Assembly: GCA_964465295.1 (NCBI GenBank)
Contig: CAYXKC010000045.1
Span: forward strand, 1 to 11,941
Direction: 5' to 3'
DNA from: Methanolacinia sp964465295
Lineage (GTDB): Archaea; Halobacteriota; Methanomicrobia; Methanomicrobiales; Methanomicrobiaceae
DNA length: 11,941 nt
Part shown: positions 5,849 through 11,941 of the stretch, one piece after another
Numbering within the stretch: the first letter of the stretch is position 1
Layout: each line of letters starts with the position of its first letter
Made by a program: the position numbers and the translations under genes
The notes under the pieces: model-generated
What the model was told of the DNA's origin: nothing
Databases searched by the model: none
What the model saw: the letters and a program-made list of their open reading frames with translations, nothing else

Positions 5849-6544
5849 TTAACACGATTCCAGGTACATGATCATAGAATCGAATATCTTCTTTCCGTCG
5901 GCAGAGCCAAGTATCTCCTCTGCAGCCCTCTCAGGGTGCGGCATCATGGCAAGAACATTGCCCCGGCCGCCGAGAATTCCGGTAATATTCCCGGCCGCGC
6001 CGTTAGGGTTTGCCCCGGCGGTTACATTGCCATCCTTATCGCAGAATCTAAAAGCGACACGGTTCTCATTCTCAAGTTTCCGGAGAGTGGCATCGTCAGC
6101 CACATATCGCCCTTCCTTGTGTGCAATGGGAATGCTGATGACCTCGCCCTCCTTATAATGGCTTGTAAAAGGGGATGTATTGTTCTCAACTCTTAAAAAA
6201 GCCTCATCACAGATGAATTTTGGGTACTCATTTATAGTGAATACACCGGGCACAAGCCTGCTCTCGGCAGCGATCTGGGCACCGTTGCATATGCCAATAA
6301 CCAATCCCCCTTCATCTGCATGACGAATTACGTCCTTCATTATCGGAGTCCTTGTGGCTATTGCACCTGCACGCAGGTAATCGCCATAACTGAATCCACC
6401 GGGTATGAGAATTGCATCATACCTGCGGGAGAGCCCCTCCTTGTACCATACCAGATCAGTATCAACTCCGCATACGTCACGGAGAACGTGAACTGCATCA
6501 AGATCGCAGTTGCTTCCACCGAACCGGATTACGGCAAACCTCAT
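5849..6544 (-). CDS. purQ: Phosphoribosylformylglycinamidine synthase, glutaminase subunit PurQ
   Basis: PurQ releases ammonia from glutamine for the PurL synthetase in the fourth step of purine synthesis; PurS bridges the two. The 231-residue class-I amidotransferase has RFGGSNCD at residues 7-14, IPGGFSYGDYLRAGA (47-61), the nucleophile elbow GICNGAQ with Cys86, and MPHPERA giving His203 and Glu205 of the catalytic triad. IPIAHKEGRY and GANPNGA are also typical. Position 89 is Ala where many PurQ proteins have Phe. The ATG follows GGGAGTATAGGAAG, and purS ends 4 nt upstream, so the two are co-translated. purL is not in this window. Confidence 0.97.
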   Translation of the reverse strand: MRFAVIRFGGSNCDLDAVHVLRDVCGVDTDLVWYKEGLSRRYDAILIPGGFSYGDYLRAGAIATRTPIMKDVIRHADEGGLVIGICNGAQIAAESRLVPGVFTINEYPKFICDEAFLRVENNTSPFTSHYKEGEVISIPIAHKEGRYVADDATLRKLENENRVAFRFCDKDGNVTAGANPNGAAGNITGILGGRGNVLAMMPHPERAAEEILGSADGKKIFDSMIMYLESC

Positions 6545-6548
6545 CTTC

Positions 6549-6797
6549 CTATACTCCCAAAGCCTCTATATCATAGCTGTGAATCACAGGATTTGCAAGG
6601 AGCCGGTCGCACATCTCCCTGCCCGTGCTCACAGCGGAATCCTTATCGACCGCATCGATATCGATATAAAATATTCTTGCAGTACCGAGTGAATCAACAT
6701 TGAACCCGAGATTGTCCAGTGCGTGTTTAATTGCAAGAGCTTCGGGATCAAGCATTCCTTTCTTAAGCGAGATGGTAATTTTCAAGCTGAATTTCAT
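6549..6797 (-). CDS. purS: Phosphoribosylformylglycinamidine synthase subunit PurS
   Basis: PurS is the small dimeric subunit that links PurQ to the short PurL in organisms lacking the large fused PurL. The 82-residue protein has the family N-terminus KITISLKKGMLDPEALAIKH, then ALDNLGFNVDSLGTARIF and the C-terminal MCDRLLANPVIHSYDIEAL with the conserved LLANPVI. The start is well fixed: AGGTGA lies 4 nt before the ATG and overlaps the purC stop codon (TAG). It ends 4 nt before purQ, giving the purC-purS-purQ order on one transcript. Confidence 0.97.
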   Translation of the reverse strand: MKFSLKITISLKKGMLDPEALAIKHALDNLGFNVDSLGTARIFYIDIDAVDKDSAVSTGREMCDRLLANPVIHSYDIEALGV

Positions 6798-6805
6798 TTA
6801 TTCAC

Positions 6806-7528
6806 CTAAATATTTCCTTTCTTCCATTCCTCGATCTTTTCAACCACCCGGGCATATGCGGACATTACATCGCCTTTGCCAAACCTGTAGACATCCTTGT
6901 CCAAAGACTCCCCAGTCTCCTTATCCCACAGGCGCATTGAATCCATACTGATCTCATCTCCAAGAACTATATCATTGCCGGATTTACCGAATTCAATCTT
7001 GAAGTCAGCGAGAACAAGATCGAGGGCGTCAAAGAAATTATAGAGCAGTTCGTTGATCTTAAACGTTATTTCTCGAATCTGCCTTAATTCATCAGGAGTT
7101 AGCAGGCCAAGTGCAAATATCACATCGTCGCATATCGGTGGATCACCACGCTCATCACACTTGTAGTCCGTCATTACCAGGGGAGGGTTTAGGACCTGGC
7201 CTTCTTTGAATGGAAACTTTCTCACAAGAGAACCTGCCGCCCTGTTTCTTCCGAGTACTTCCAGGGGTATCATATCAAGCTTAGATACCACCATCGATCT
7301 CTCCCCGGCAAGTCTTTTAAAGTGGGTTTTAATCCCGTTCTCTTCAAGCATTGTGAAAAAAAATGCGGACACTGTCGCGTTGTAAACCCCTTTGCCTGAA
7401 AAACAGTCCTTCTTCTCTCCGTTGAATGCCGTTATATCATCCCTGAAAACAGCCAGCAGTTCGCCCGGGTTTTCAGTTGCGTAGATCGATTTTGCCTTTC
7501 CCTCGTAAAGAAGTTCATTATTTGCCAT
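6806..7528 (-). CDS. purC: Phosphoribosylaminoimidazole-succinocarboxamide synthase
   Basis: PurC (SAICAR synthetase) condenses CAIR with aspartate using ATP. The 240-residue product has the compact bacterial/archaeal length. It shows LLYEGKAKSIY (6-16), FRDDITAFNGEKKD (28-41), the substrate-binding PLEVLGRNRAAGSLVRKF with its RNxAAGS core, LVLADFKIEFGK, and GDEISMDSMRLWD (usually DEISPDxxRLWD). The ATG at 7528 is 18 nt after the cofG stop, with a weak CGGGG before it. It begins the purC-purS-purQ block, which is typical of the short-PurL purine pathway, and is probably transcribed together with cofG upstream. Confidence 0.96.
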   Translation of the reverse strand: MANNELLYEGKAKSIYATENPGELLAVFRDDITAFNGEKKDCFSGKGVYNATVSAFFFTMLEENGIKTHFKRLAGERSMVVSKLDMIPLEVLGRNRAAGSLVRKFPFKEGQVLNPPLVMTDYKCDERGDPPICDDVIFALGLLTPDELRQIREITFKINELLYNFFDALDLVLADFKIEFGKSGNDIVLGDEISMDSMRLWDKETGESLDKDVYRFGKGDVMSAYARVVEKIEEWKKGNI

Positions 7529-7546
7529 ATCAAATAAACCCCGAAA

Positions 7547-8536
7547 TTATTGTTGCTCATTTCTCTTTCTGATATCATCATTAAGTTTGTCAATCAAGCA
7601 CTTAAGACCATCAGGGAACCAGCCCTTCCCAATATATCTCTGGTATATACAGAGCCTCTCACGAAGCATGTGCCTGCCGGCAATAACCTTCAGTTCGTCG
7701 ATTGCAGGCCACGGGTGCTCGGGGTTGACATAATCGATGGTGACCGGGGATACGCCCCCCAGATCGTCGACACCGCATTCTAAAAAAAATGAGGCATCGG
7801 CCAGATTAGGAGGTATCTGGACAGAAACATCCGCAGGAAGTATATCTCTTGCAGCAGATATCGCAGAACAAAACTCGTCTCTTCCGACTGTGGGATAGTC
7901 CTTCATCCCGGTTCCTTCTTTGGGACAGAAGTTCTGGATGATGACCTCCTGGATATGGCCGTAACGCCTGTGAAGGCCGGCGATTACCTCAAGAGATTCC
8001 TCGCGATCCGAGGGATTCTCCCCGATACCTACCAGTATCCCGGTTGTAAACGGTATCCTGAGCCTTCCTGCATCCTCCATCATCGCGATCCGTATCCCGG
8101 GTTCCTTACCGGGACAGTTCCTGTGTGCCGGGATATCTGCAGTCGTCTCCAGCATAAGGCCCATGCTGGCGTTGACCCCCCTTAACATCTCCAGTTCATT
8201 GTAATCAAGAATACCTGCATTCGTATGTGGAAGCATGCCCGAGGATATTGCGAATTCACACATCGCATAGCAATAGTCGAGGATTGAAGAGTAACCCGTT
8301 TTTTCCAGGTATTTTGTAAAGCCCTTCTCTTCCTCAGGCCTCTCGCCGAAAGTGAACAGTGCCTCGGTACACCCTGCAGAGACTCCGTTTCTGATAATCT
8401 CTTCGACACCGGCGCGGGGCATTACGCAGCCCTCTCCGACCGGAGTCCTGAAGATGCAGTAGCCGCACCTGTTCCTGCATACATTGGTTAAAGGCAGAAA
8501 AACATTACGCGAGTAGGTGATCTCCCTTGACTGCAT
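7547..8536 (-). CDS. cofG: FO synthase subunit 1 (7,8-didemethyl-8-hydroxy-5-deazariboflavin synthase CofG)
   Basis: CofG is a radical-SAM enzyme that with CofH builds the deazaflavin FO from tyrosine and a ribityl-uracil, the chromophore of coenzyme F420. The 329-residue protein carries the radical-SAM cluster motif CRNRCGYC (Cys20, Cys24, Cys27) in the family N-terminus TYSRNVFLPLTNVCRNRC. TFGERPEE, LPHTNAGILDYNEL, GLMLETTADIPAHRNCPGK and QNFCPKEGTGM follow, then the late LGGVSPVTIDYVNPEHPWP that identifies CofG. cofH is not in this window. The gene lies 58 nt downstream of fen and 18 nt before purC on the same strand. An AT-rich element 22-33 nt before the ATG could give it its own promoter with almost no leader. 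Confidence 0.96.
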   Translation of the reverse strand: MQSREITYSRNVFLPLTNVCRNRCGYCIFRTPVGEGCVMPRAGVEEIIRNGVSAGCTEALFTFGERPEEEKGFTKYLEKTGYSSILDYCYAMCEFAISSGMLPHTNAGILDYNELEMLRGVNASMGLMLETTADIPAHRNCPGKEPGIRIAMMEDAGRLRIPFTTGILVGIGENPSDREESLEVIAGLHRRYGHIQEVIIQNFCPKEGTGMKDYPTVGRDEFCSAISAARDILPADVSVQIPPNLADASFFLECGVDDLGGVSPVTIDYVNPEHPWPAIDELKVIAGRHMLRERLCIYQRYIGKGWFPDGLKCLIDKLNDDIRKRNEQQ

Positions 8537-8557
8537 GAAAAGTTATTCTACCTGAAT

Positions 8558-8569
8558 AATATTCAAATA
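8558..8569 (-). promoter_or_regulatory. Possible TATA-type promoter of cofG
   Basis: On the minus strand TTATTTGAATAT is centred about 27 nt before the cofG ATG and follows a T/C-rich CTTTTTCCGA. A small inverted repeat GAATA-A-TATTC (8554-8564) overlaps it. An AGGT 13 nt before the ATG is too far to be a good ribosome site, so a leaderless or very short-leader start is plausible. Confidence 0.3.
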
Positions 8570-8594
8570 ATCGGAAAAAGAGATACTGGCAGGT

Positions 8595-9596
8595 TTAAAA
8601 CCAGCTGTCAAGTGTTTTTTGCCCGGATTTTACCCCGATCCTTTCCAGAACGGAATTGATCCGCTCTTCAGAGAAATCATGCCTGTCGCAGAGATATGAG
8701 ACGACACCCTCCCTGTCGACATGCGACCATGAAAGTGAATAATCCTTTTTAACGGGAGGATTTAGGAAAAATGACTTAACGGGCCACGGATCGAACTCAG
8801 GCTCCTTCTCTTCGAAGGTTTCAAGGAATTTCCCGGATTTAACGATCCTGAGTGCTGTTTTAGCACCCACACCCTTAACTCCGCTGTTGAAATCAGTACC
8901 TACCAATATCCCTATCTCGACAAGCTCTTCACGAGTGATGCCTTTTCCTGCAAGAACTTCATCAAGTAGTATCTCCTCCGGATTGACTGTCATAACCCGC
9001 CCCCGGACCTTCCTTTTCCTGCTCACTGTAAGGTTGCGGACGAGCCTAGGGGCACCGAAGAGAAGAGAGTCGTAATCCTGGGAGATGGAGTATCGTGCAT
9101 CGCCGTTCATAACCATGTATGCAGCCTGGGCCTCCCCCTCGCTCTCCGCATCAATATAAGGAATTCCCATATAGCTGAGCAGCTTCTTTGTACCTGCGAT
9201 TATAGATTCATCAACCCTTGTAGCAGCCCTTGCATGGATGAAGGCGGCCCTCGTATCGCCGACCTCGACTGCGTGCCGGTATGCGTTTTCGGCTACCGCT
9301 TTCTTCTCCCTGCGCTGTTCGAGCGTCCCTGACTTGAATTCTGGAGGGGCCCCGTCAAATACAAAAACCGGTTTGATATCGTTCTCCAGGAAACTGATAA
9401 TCCTGAAGAATATGCCTGAAAGGTGCGATGTGACCCTCCCCTCACTATCCATAAGAGGGGTCCCGTCAGGCTGGCGTATTGTTGTTAAAAACTGGTAAAG
9501 TGCATTATTTCCGTCGACCGCGGCAGGGCCTTTCAGTTCCCCCCAGTCGACAGGAGTTTTATATTCGGCGATAATGTCTCTTATTGCAACGCCCAT
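8595..9596 (-). CDS. fen: Flap endonuclease 1 (FEN-1 family 5'-nuclease)
   Basis: FEN1 removes 5' flaps and RNA primers during Okazaki-fragment maturation and repair, working with PCNA. The 333-residue protein has normal archaeal length. The N-domain holds AAVDGNNALYQFL with Asp28 and FVFDGAPPEFK with Asp81. The I-domain has SEGEAQAAYM with Glu153 and Glu155, SQDYDSLLFGAP with Asp174 and Asp176, and GTDFNSGVKGVGAKTAL with Asp235 and the helix-hairpin-helix DNA-binding motif. All the expected metal-binding acidic residues are present. The last residues, GQKTLDSWF (325-333), form a clear PIP box for PCNA. The start ATG is supported by GGTGA 6 nt upstream. It sits between a small membrane protein and cofG on the same strand. 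Confidence 0.97.
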   Translation of the reverse strand: MGVAIRDIIAEYKTPVDWGELKGPAAVDGNNALYQFLTTIRQPDGTPLMDSEGRVTSHLSGIFFRIISFLENDIKPVFVFDGAPPEFKSGTLEQRREKKAVAENAYRHAVEVGDTRAAFIHARAATRVDESIIAGTKKLLSYMGIPYIDAESEGEAQAAYMVMNGDARYSISQDYDSLLFGAPRLVRNLTVSRKRKVRGRVMTVNPEEILLDEVLAGKGITREELVEIGILVGTDFNSGVKGVGAKTALRIVKSGKFLETFEEKEPEFDPWPVKSFFLNPPVKKDYSLSWSHVDREGVVSYLCDRHDFSEERINSVLERIGVKSGQKTLDSWF

Positions 9597-9602
9597 TAAA
9601 TT

Positions 9603-9607
9603 TCACC
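9603..9607 (-). promoter_or_regulatory. Shine-Dalgarno of fen
   Basis: GGTGA on the minus strand lies 6 nt (AATTTA) before the ATG at 9596, in the 29-nt gap after the membrane/coiled-coil gene. Its good match suggests fen is translated from a polycistronic message that starts upstream. Confidence 0.55.
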
Positions 9608-9625
9608 AAAAAAGATTTGATTTAT

Positions 9626-9940
9626 TCAGCGATATACACGGCGTGAGAGGGAACCGACCGCAGCCTCTACATCCCCCACCATCCTGTCGCACTTCTCTTC
9701 CATATTTCTTGATATTTCTTCAAGATTCATACGCATGGTCATCTCTCTTGCAGATATTGCTTTTTCAAGGCTCTCGAGCCTCTTGCAGAGGGAGAGTATC
9801 AGGCCAGCAAGAGAGATCATCATAAGCCCCGTGGATAATGCCACGATCCAGTCCTGCCATAACCTGATCACCATTACAAGTGTCGATATGACAAGGATAA
9901 CTGCGAGTATGAGATCCTTTGTTTTTTCTCTTTCATCCAT
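9626..9940 (-). CDS. Hypothetical small membrane protein with C-terminal coiled coil
   Basis: I do not recognise this 104-residue protein. It starts with a charged MDEREKTKD, then two hydrophobic segments: residues about 10-28 (LILAVILVISTLVMVIRLW) and about 32-52 (IVALSTGLMMISLAGLILSLC). The rest is a charged amphipathic region (KRLESLEKAISAREM, then MEEKCDRMVGDVEAAVGSL) with heptad spacing, ending RRVYR. The likely topology is a membrane hairpin with both ends on the cytoplasmic side. The ATG at 9940 has no Shine-Dalgarno; an AT-rich element centred 25-26 nt upstream suggests a leaderless start. It is the first gene of the minus-strand cluster and precedes fen by 29 nt. Its role is unknown, and position alone does not link it to DNA repair. 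Confidence 0.7.
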   Translation of the reverse strand: MDEREKTKDLILAVILVISTLVMVIRLWQDWIVALSTGLMMISLAGLILSLCKRLESLEKAISAREMTMRMNLEEISRNMEEKCDRMVGDVEAAVGSLSRRVYR

Positions 9941-9960
9941 ATTCTTTAATAATTACAGAG

Positions 9961-9970
9961 AATTAATTAA
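9961..9970 (-). promoter_or_regulatory. TATA-like element for the small membrane protein gene
   Basis: TTAATTAATT (symmetrical, so the same on both strands) is centred about 25 nt before the ATG at 9940, the spacing expected for a leaderless archaeal start. It may be the promoter of the whole minus-strand cluster. Confidence 0.4.
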
Positions 9971-9984
9971 TCTAACTGTCGATA

Positions 9985-9997
9985 TTTATTTAATATA
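9985..9997 (+). promoter_or_regulatory. TATA-type promoter of the presenilin-like protease gene
   Basis: TTTATTTAATATA predicts a plus-strand transcription start near 10017, giving a leader of about 43 nt before the ATG at 10061. The leader holds AAAGGAGAG (10034-10042, too far from the ATG) and AAAAGG (10045-10050, 10 nt away). With the element at 9961 it makes this 120-bp gap a divergent promoter region. Confidence 0.45.
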
Positions 9998-10060
9998 ACT
10001 ACTCCTTTGAGAAAGATATGAATTTGTTTTTTGAAAGGAGAGACAAAAGGCTGATAAAAT

Positions 10061-10954
10061 ATGAATCTGAAAGAAAATCTTCCTCTGCTCGCAATGTTTG
10101 TGATGATGGTCGCCGTCCAGTGCGGTGCACTTTTGATCACCCCGTCAATGAATGACGCAGGATATGCGGCCTTTGAGGATCCGGGGGCTGTAGAGAATAT
10201 ATTTTTCTTCTTCATAATCCTCCTCGTCTTCACCGGATTGCTGTTACTGCTTATTAAATTCGGACTGAAGCGCATACTTGGATACATCATCAATTTTTCG
10301 ATATTCCTGATATTCCTGTATATCTTCAGCGCGATAATTTACCCTCTTGTAGGATCGGCACTAATTTCGGCAGTGTCGGTGGTCCTGCTTTCGGCCGGGG
10401 CGATGGTCCTGCTCTACAAATATCCGGAATGGTATGTCGTCGATCTCCTGGGAATACTGATTTGTGCCGGTGCGGCATCGATCTTCGGTATCTCGCTGGA
10501 GATATTCCCGGTAATCATTCTCCTCATCCTGCTTGCCTTATACGATGCAATATCCGTATACAAGACCAAACACATGATCTCCCTCGCAGAAGGGGTAATA
10601 AAATCCAAATCCCCCATTTTAGTAGTAATTCCAAAATCCCGGGATTATTCCTATATCAAAGACAACATGGACATCAGTGACGAAAAAGAGGAGCGGGGTG
10701 CATTTATTATGGGTATGGGAGACCTTATCATGCCGACGATACTGGTCGTATCTGCATATGTATTCATCAGCACATCCATACTCCCCGTGATCGGTGCAAT
10801 GGCCGGAACTCTTGCAGGGCTCTCAGTTCTGTTATGGTTTGTTGTGAAGGGAAGGCCGCAGGCGGGACTCCCGACACTTAACGGTGGTGCAATACTCGGG
10901 TTTCTCACAGGATGCCTTGCTGCCGGGACTTGGGGCTGGATTCCCTTTCTTTAA
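10061..10954 (+). CDS. Presenilin / signal peptide peptidase family intramembrane aspartyl protease (archaeal PSH)
   Basis: These GxGD-type proteases cut transmembrane helices inside the lipid bilayer. The 297-residue protein has about nine hydrophobic segments (roughly 8-28, 46-66, 71-92, 98-118, 126-145, 147-168, 215-240, 241-262 and 272-292). The two catalytic aspartates are Asp162 in LALYDAISVYKTKHM and Asp221 in FIMGMGDLIMPT, almost the same numbering as the D162/D220 I recall for the crystallised Methanoculleus marisnigri homologue. The third family motif, usually PAL, reads PTL (271-273) in GLPTLNGGAILGF. The variable loop between segments 6 and 7 is charged (about 168-212). Its last 50 bp are opposite the end of the Nog1-like gene. 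Natural substrates in archaea are unknown. The family assignment is firm. Confidence 0.92.
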   Translation: MNLKENLPLLAMFVMMVAVQCGALLITPSMNDAGYAAFEDPGAVENIFFFFIILLVFTGLLLLLIKFGLKRILGYIINFSIFLIFLYIFSAIIYPLVGSALISAVSVVLLSAGAMVLLYKYPEWYVVDLLGILICAGAASIFGISLEIFPVIILLILLALYDAISVYKTKHMISLAEGVIKSKSPILVVIPKSRDYSYIKDNMDISDEKEERGAFIMGMGDLIMPTILVVSAYVFISTSILPVIGAMAGTLAGLSVLLWFVVKGRPQAGLPTLNGGAILGFLTGCLAAGTWGWIPFL

Positions 10955-11867
10955 TAATCATCTTCATAATATCCGAAACTCCTTCTCTTGTGCTGGTTGA
11001 CATATTAGGATATCCCTCCATCTTCCGGACATCAGACTTGTTTATCACAACGACAACCGGGATTTCGCCGATAATTGTCCTGAGGTTTTCAAGAAGACTG
11101 AACTGCTCCCCTGTAGAGTAGCCGCACGTCTCGCTTGCATCGATAATAAAGAGGATCATATCAGAGACATTTTTTATCGCGGTTATCGCCTGGTTTTCAA
11201 CGGCATTCCTCTTTTCGTGAGGCCGATCCAAAAGACCAGGGGTATCCACTATCTGGATCCTCTCCCTTCCGACAGGATGATGACCAACCATGATACTCTT
11301 GGTAGTAAAGGCATAACCGGCTATCTGGGGTTTTGCCGATGATACAAGGGCGATGAATGATGATTTACCTACATTTGGATAGCCTGCCACGACCACTGTA
11401 AACTCATCCTCCCGGATGTCGGGGAGTTTCCTGAGTATGTTGCGCGTTTCATTAAGATACTTCAGGTCGCCGTCCACCTGGTAGAGAATGGAGGCGATCC
11501 TTGCCGTAGCCTGCTTCCGGAGTTCTACAGAGTTTTCCTCTGTGCGCATTCTCCGGGCATATGTTCTCCCCACCTCCCGCGACTGCGATGCGGCCCACTG
11601 GATCGCACCAAGGGATTTTTTTATCCTGTCCACGCTCAGCAGGATGTTCACTATATCCATATAAAAAGGAGATATCTGGTCGAAACTGGGGAATTTTGAG
11701 ACAACATCATTGAGTTTGTCATAGACCGAACTGTAGACGGACCGTATAAACTCCTCGTTCGCGTGCTCTTTATTCCTTTTCTCCTTCTTTGCGGCTGACG
11801 CCCTTCCAAGCGACCTGTCAAGTATCTCTTCGGCCGTTGGGACTGTTGGTATTTTTTCGAATTCCAC
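10905..11867 (-). CDS. Nog1-type GTPase (Obg-related GTP-binding protein)
   Basis: Nog1 and its archaeal relatives are Obg-family GTPases associated with large ribosomal subunit assembly. The 320-residue protein begins MEFEKIPTVPTAEEILDRSL, the conserved archaeal N-terminus, followed by a helical bundle (about 25-150). The G-domain has G1 GYPNVGKSS (162-170), the G2 threonines in YAFTTKSIMVGH (185-196), G3 DTPGLLDRP (208-216), G4 NKSD (276-279) and a G5-like STREG (292-296). The usual C-terminal extension of eukaryotic Nog1 is absent, as normal in archaea. The start is a GTG at 11867, chosen because the family N-terminus begins there and no ATG precedes it in frame. No Shine-Dalgarno is visible. 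Its C-terminal 15-16 codons overlap the protease gene on the other strand. It is divergent from the gene that begins at 11916. Confidence 0.93.
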   Translation of the reverse strand: MEFEKIPTVPTAEEILDRSLGRASAAKKEKRNKEHANEEFIRSVYSSVYDKLNDVVSKFPSFDQISPFYMDIVNILLSVDRIKKSLGAIQWAASQSREVGRTYARRMRTEENSVELRKQATARIASILYQVDGDLKYLNETRNILRKLPDIREDEFTVVVAGYPNVGKSSFIALVSSAKPQIAGYAFTTKSIMVGHHPVGRERIQIVDTPGLLDRPHEKRNAVENQAITAIKNVSDMILFIIDASETCGYSTGEQFSLLENLRTIIGEIPVVVVINKSDVRKMEGYPNMSTSTREGVSDIMKMIIKERESSPKSRQQGIL

Positions 11868-11882
11868 AGAGAATAACCCGAA

Positions 11883-11905
11883 TCTATTTATGTAAACCTA
11901 TATGA
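11883..11905. promoter_or_regulatory. Shared AT-rich promoter region between divergent starts
   Basis: Only 48 bp separate the GTG of the Nog1-like gene (11867) and the ATG at 11916. On the plus strand TATTTATG is centred about 28 nt before 11916; on the minus strand TACATAAATA is centred about 22 nt before 11867, using nearly the same bases. Both transcripts would have little or no leader, and the two polymerase complexes would probably compete for the site. Confidence 0.35.
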
Positions 11906-11915
11906 TTAATTTATT

Positions 11916-11941
11916 ATGGAGTTGTCCCTTATCCAGAAGGA
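11916..11941 (+). CDS. Start of a further gene (8 codons visible); possibly a transcriptional regulator
   Basis: ATG at 11916 opens MELSLIQK and runs off the window end. The words resemble the N-terminus of archaeal winged-helix/CBS-domain regulators (MELxxIQKxIL), but eight codons cannot identify a family. Support comes from the divergent layout and the upstream TATA-like sequence. Confidence 0.4.

Noticed and set aside
1..11941. CRISPR array, insertion sequence or integrated element
   Set aside because: No spaced direct repeats, transposase, integrase or terminal inverted repeats were seen, and the genes are compact core-metabolism types.

Overview
The window looks like part of a methanogenic euryarchaeon chromosome, most probably of the order Methanomicrobiales. 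The evidence is two coenzyme F420 biosynthesis genes (cofC and cofG), archaeal FEN1 with a C-terminal PCNA-binding box, an archaeal Nog1-type GTPase, a presenilin-type membrane protease whose aspartate positions nearly match the Methanoculleus marisnigri homologue, and AT-rich TATA-type promoters with several starts that look leaderless. The order-level call is an inference; no rRNA or mcr gene is present.

Layout. (1) 1-957, minus strand: the 5' end of an SMC chromosome-condensation ATPase (cut by the window edge), preceded by an unrecognised coiled-coil protein. (2) 958-1194: the longest intergenic stretch (237 bp), with divergent promoters and a possible 20-codon ORF. (3) 1195-4891, plus strand: a tight four-gene run of glyA, folD, a dihydropteroate-synthase-like gene and a CofE-family gamma-glutamyl ligase, with overlaps or a 1-nt gap. 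(4) 4826-9940, minus strand: a long co-directional cluster read as a membrane/coiled-coil hypothetical, fen, cofG, purC, purS, purQ, a ferredoxin-thioredoxin reductase catalytic chain and cofC; cofC overlaps the ligase tail-to-tail by 66 bp. (5) 9941-10060: a divergent promoter region. (6) 10061-10954, plus strand: the presenilin-like protease, overlapping tail-to-tail by 50 bp the Nog1-like GTPase (10905-11867, minus). (7) 11916 to the end: the first codons of another plus-strand gene.

How the genes fit together. GlyA makes a methylene-C1 unit, FolD converts methylene-tetrahydrofolate to the formyl level, and the DHPS-like enzyme would join pterin to an aminobenzoate. PurS and PurQ (with PurL, not in the window) and PurC belong to the purine pathway that consumes formyl groups. 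The fourth gene of the plus run belongs to the CofE (F420-0:glutamate ligase) family but differs from the CofE sequence I remember at a conserved signature. Given its place directly after the folate-type genes, it may add glutamate to folate instead of F420. That is the most interesting hypothesis here, and it is an inference. No mobile element, CRISPR array, rRNA or tRNA was seen.
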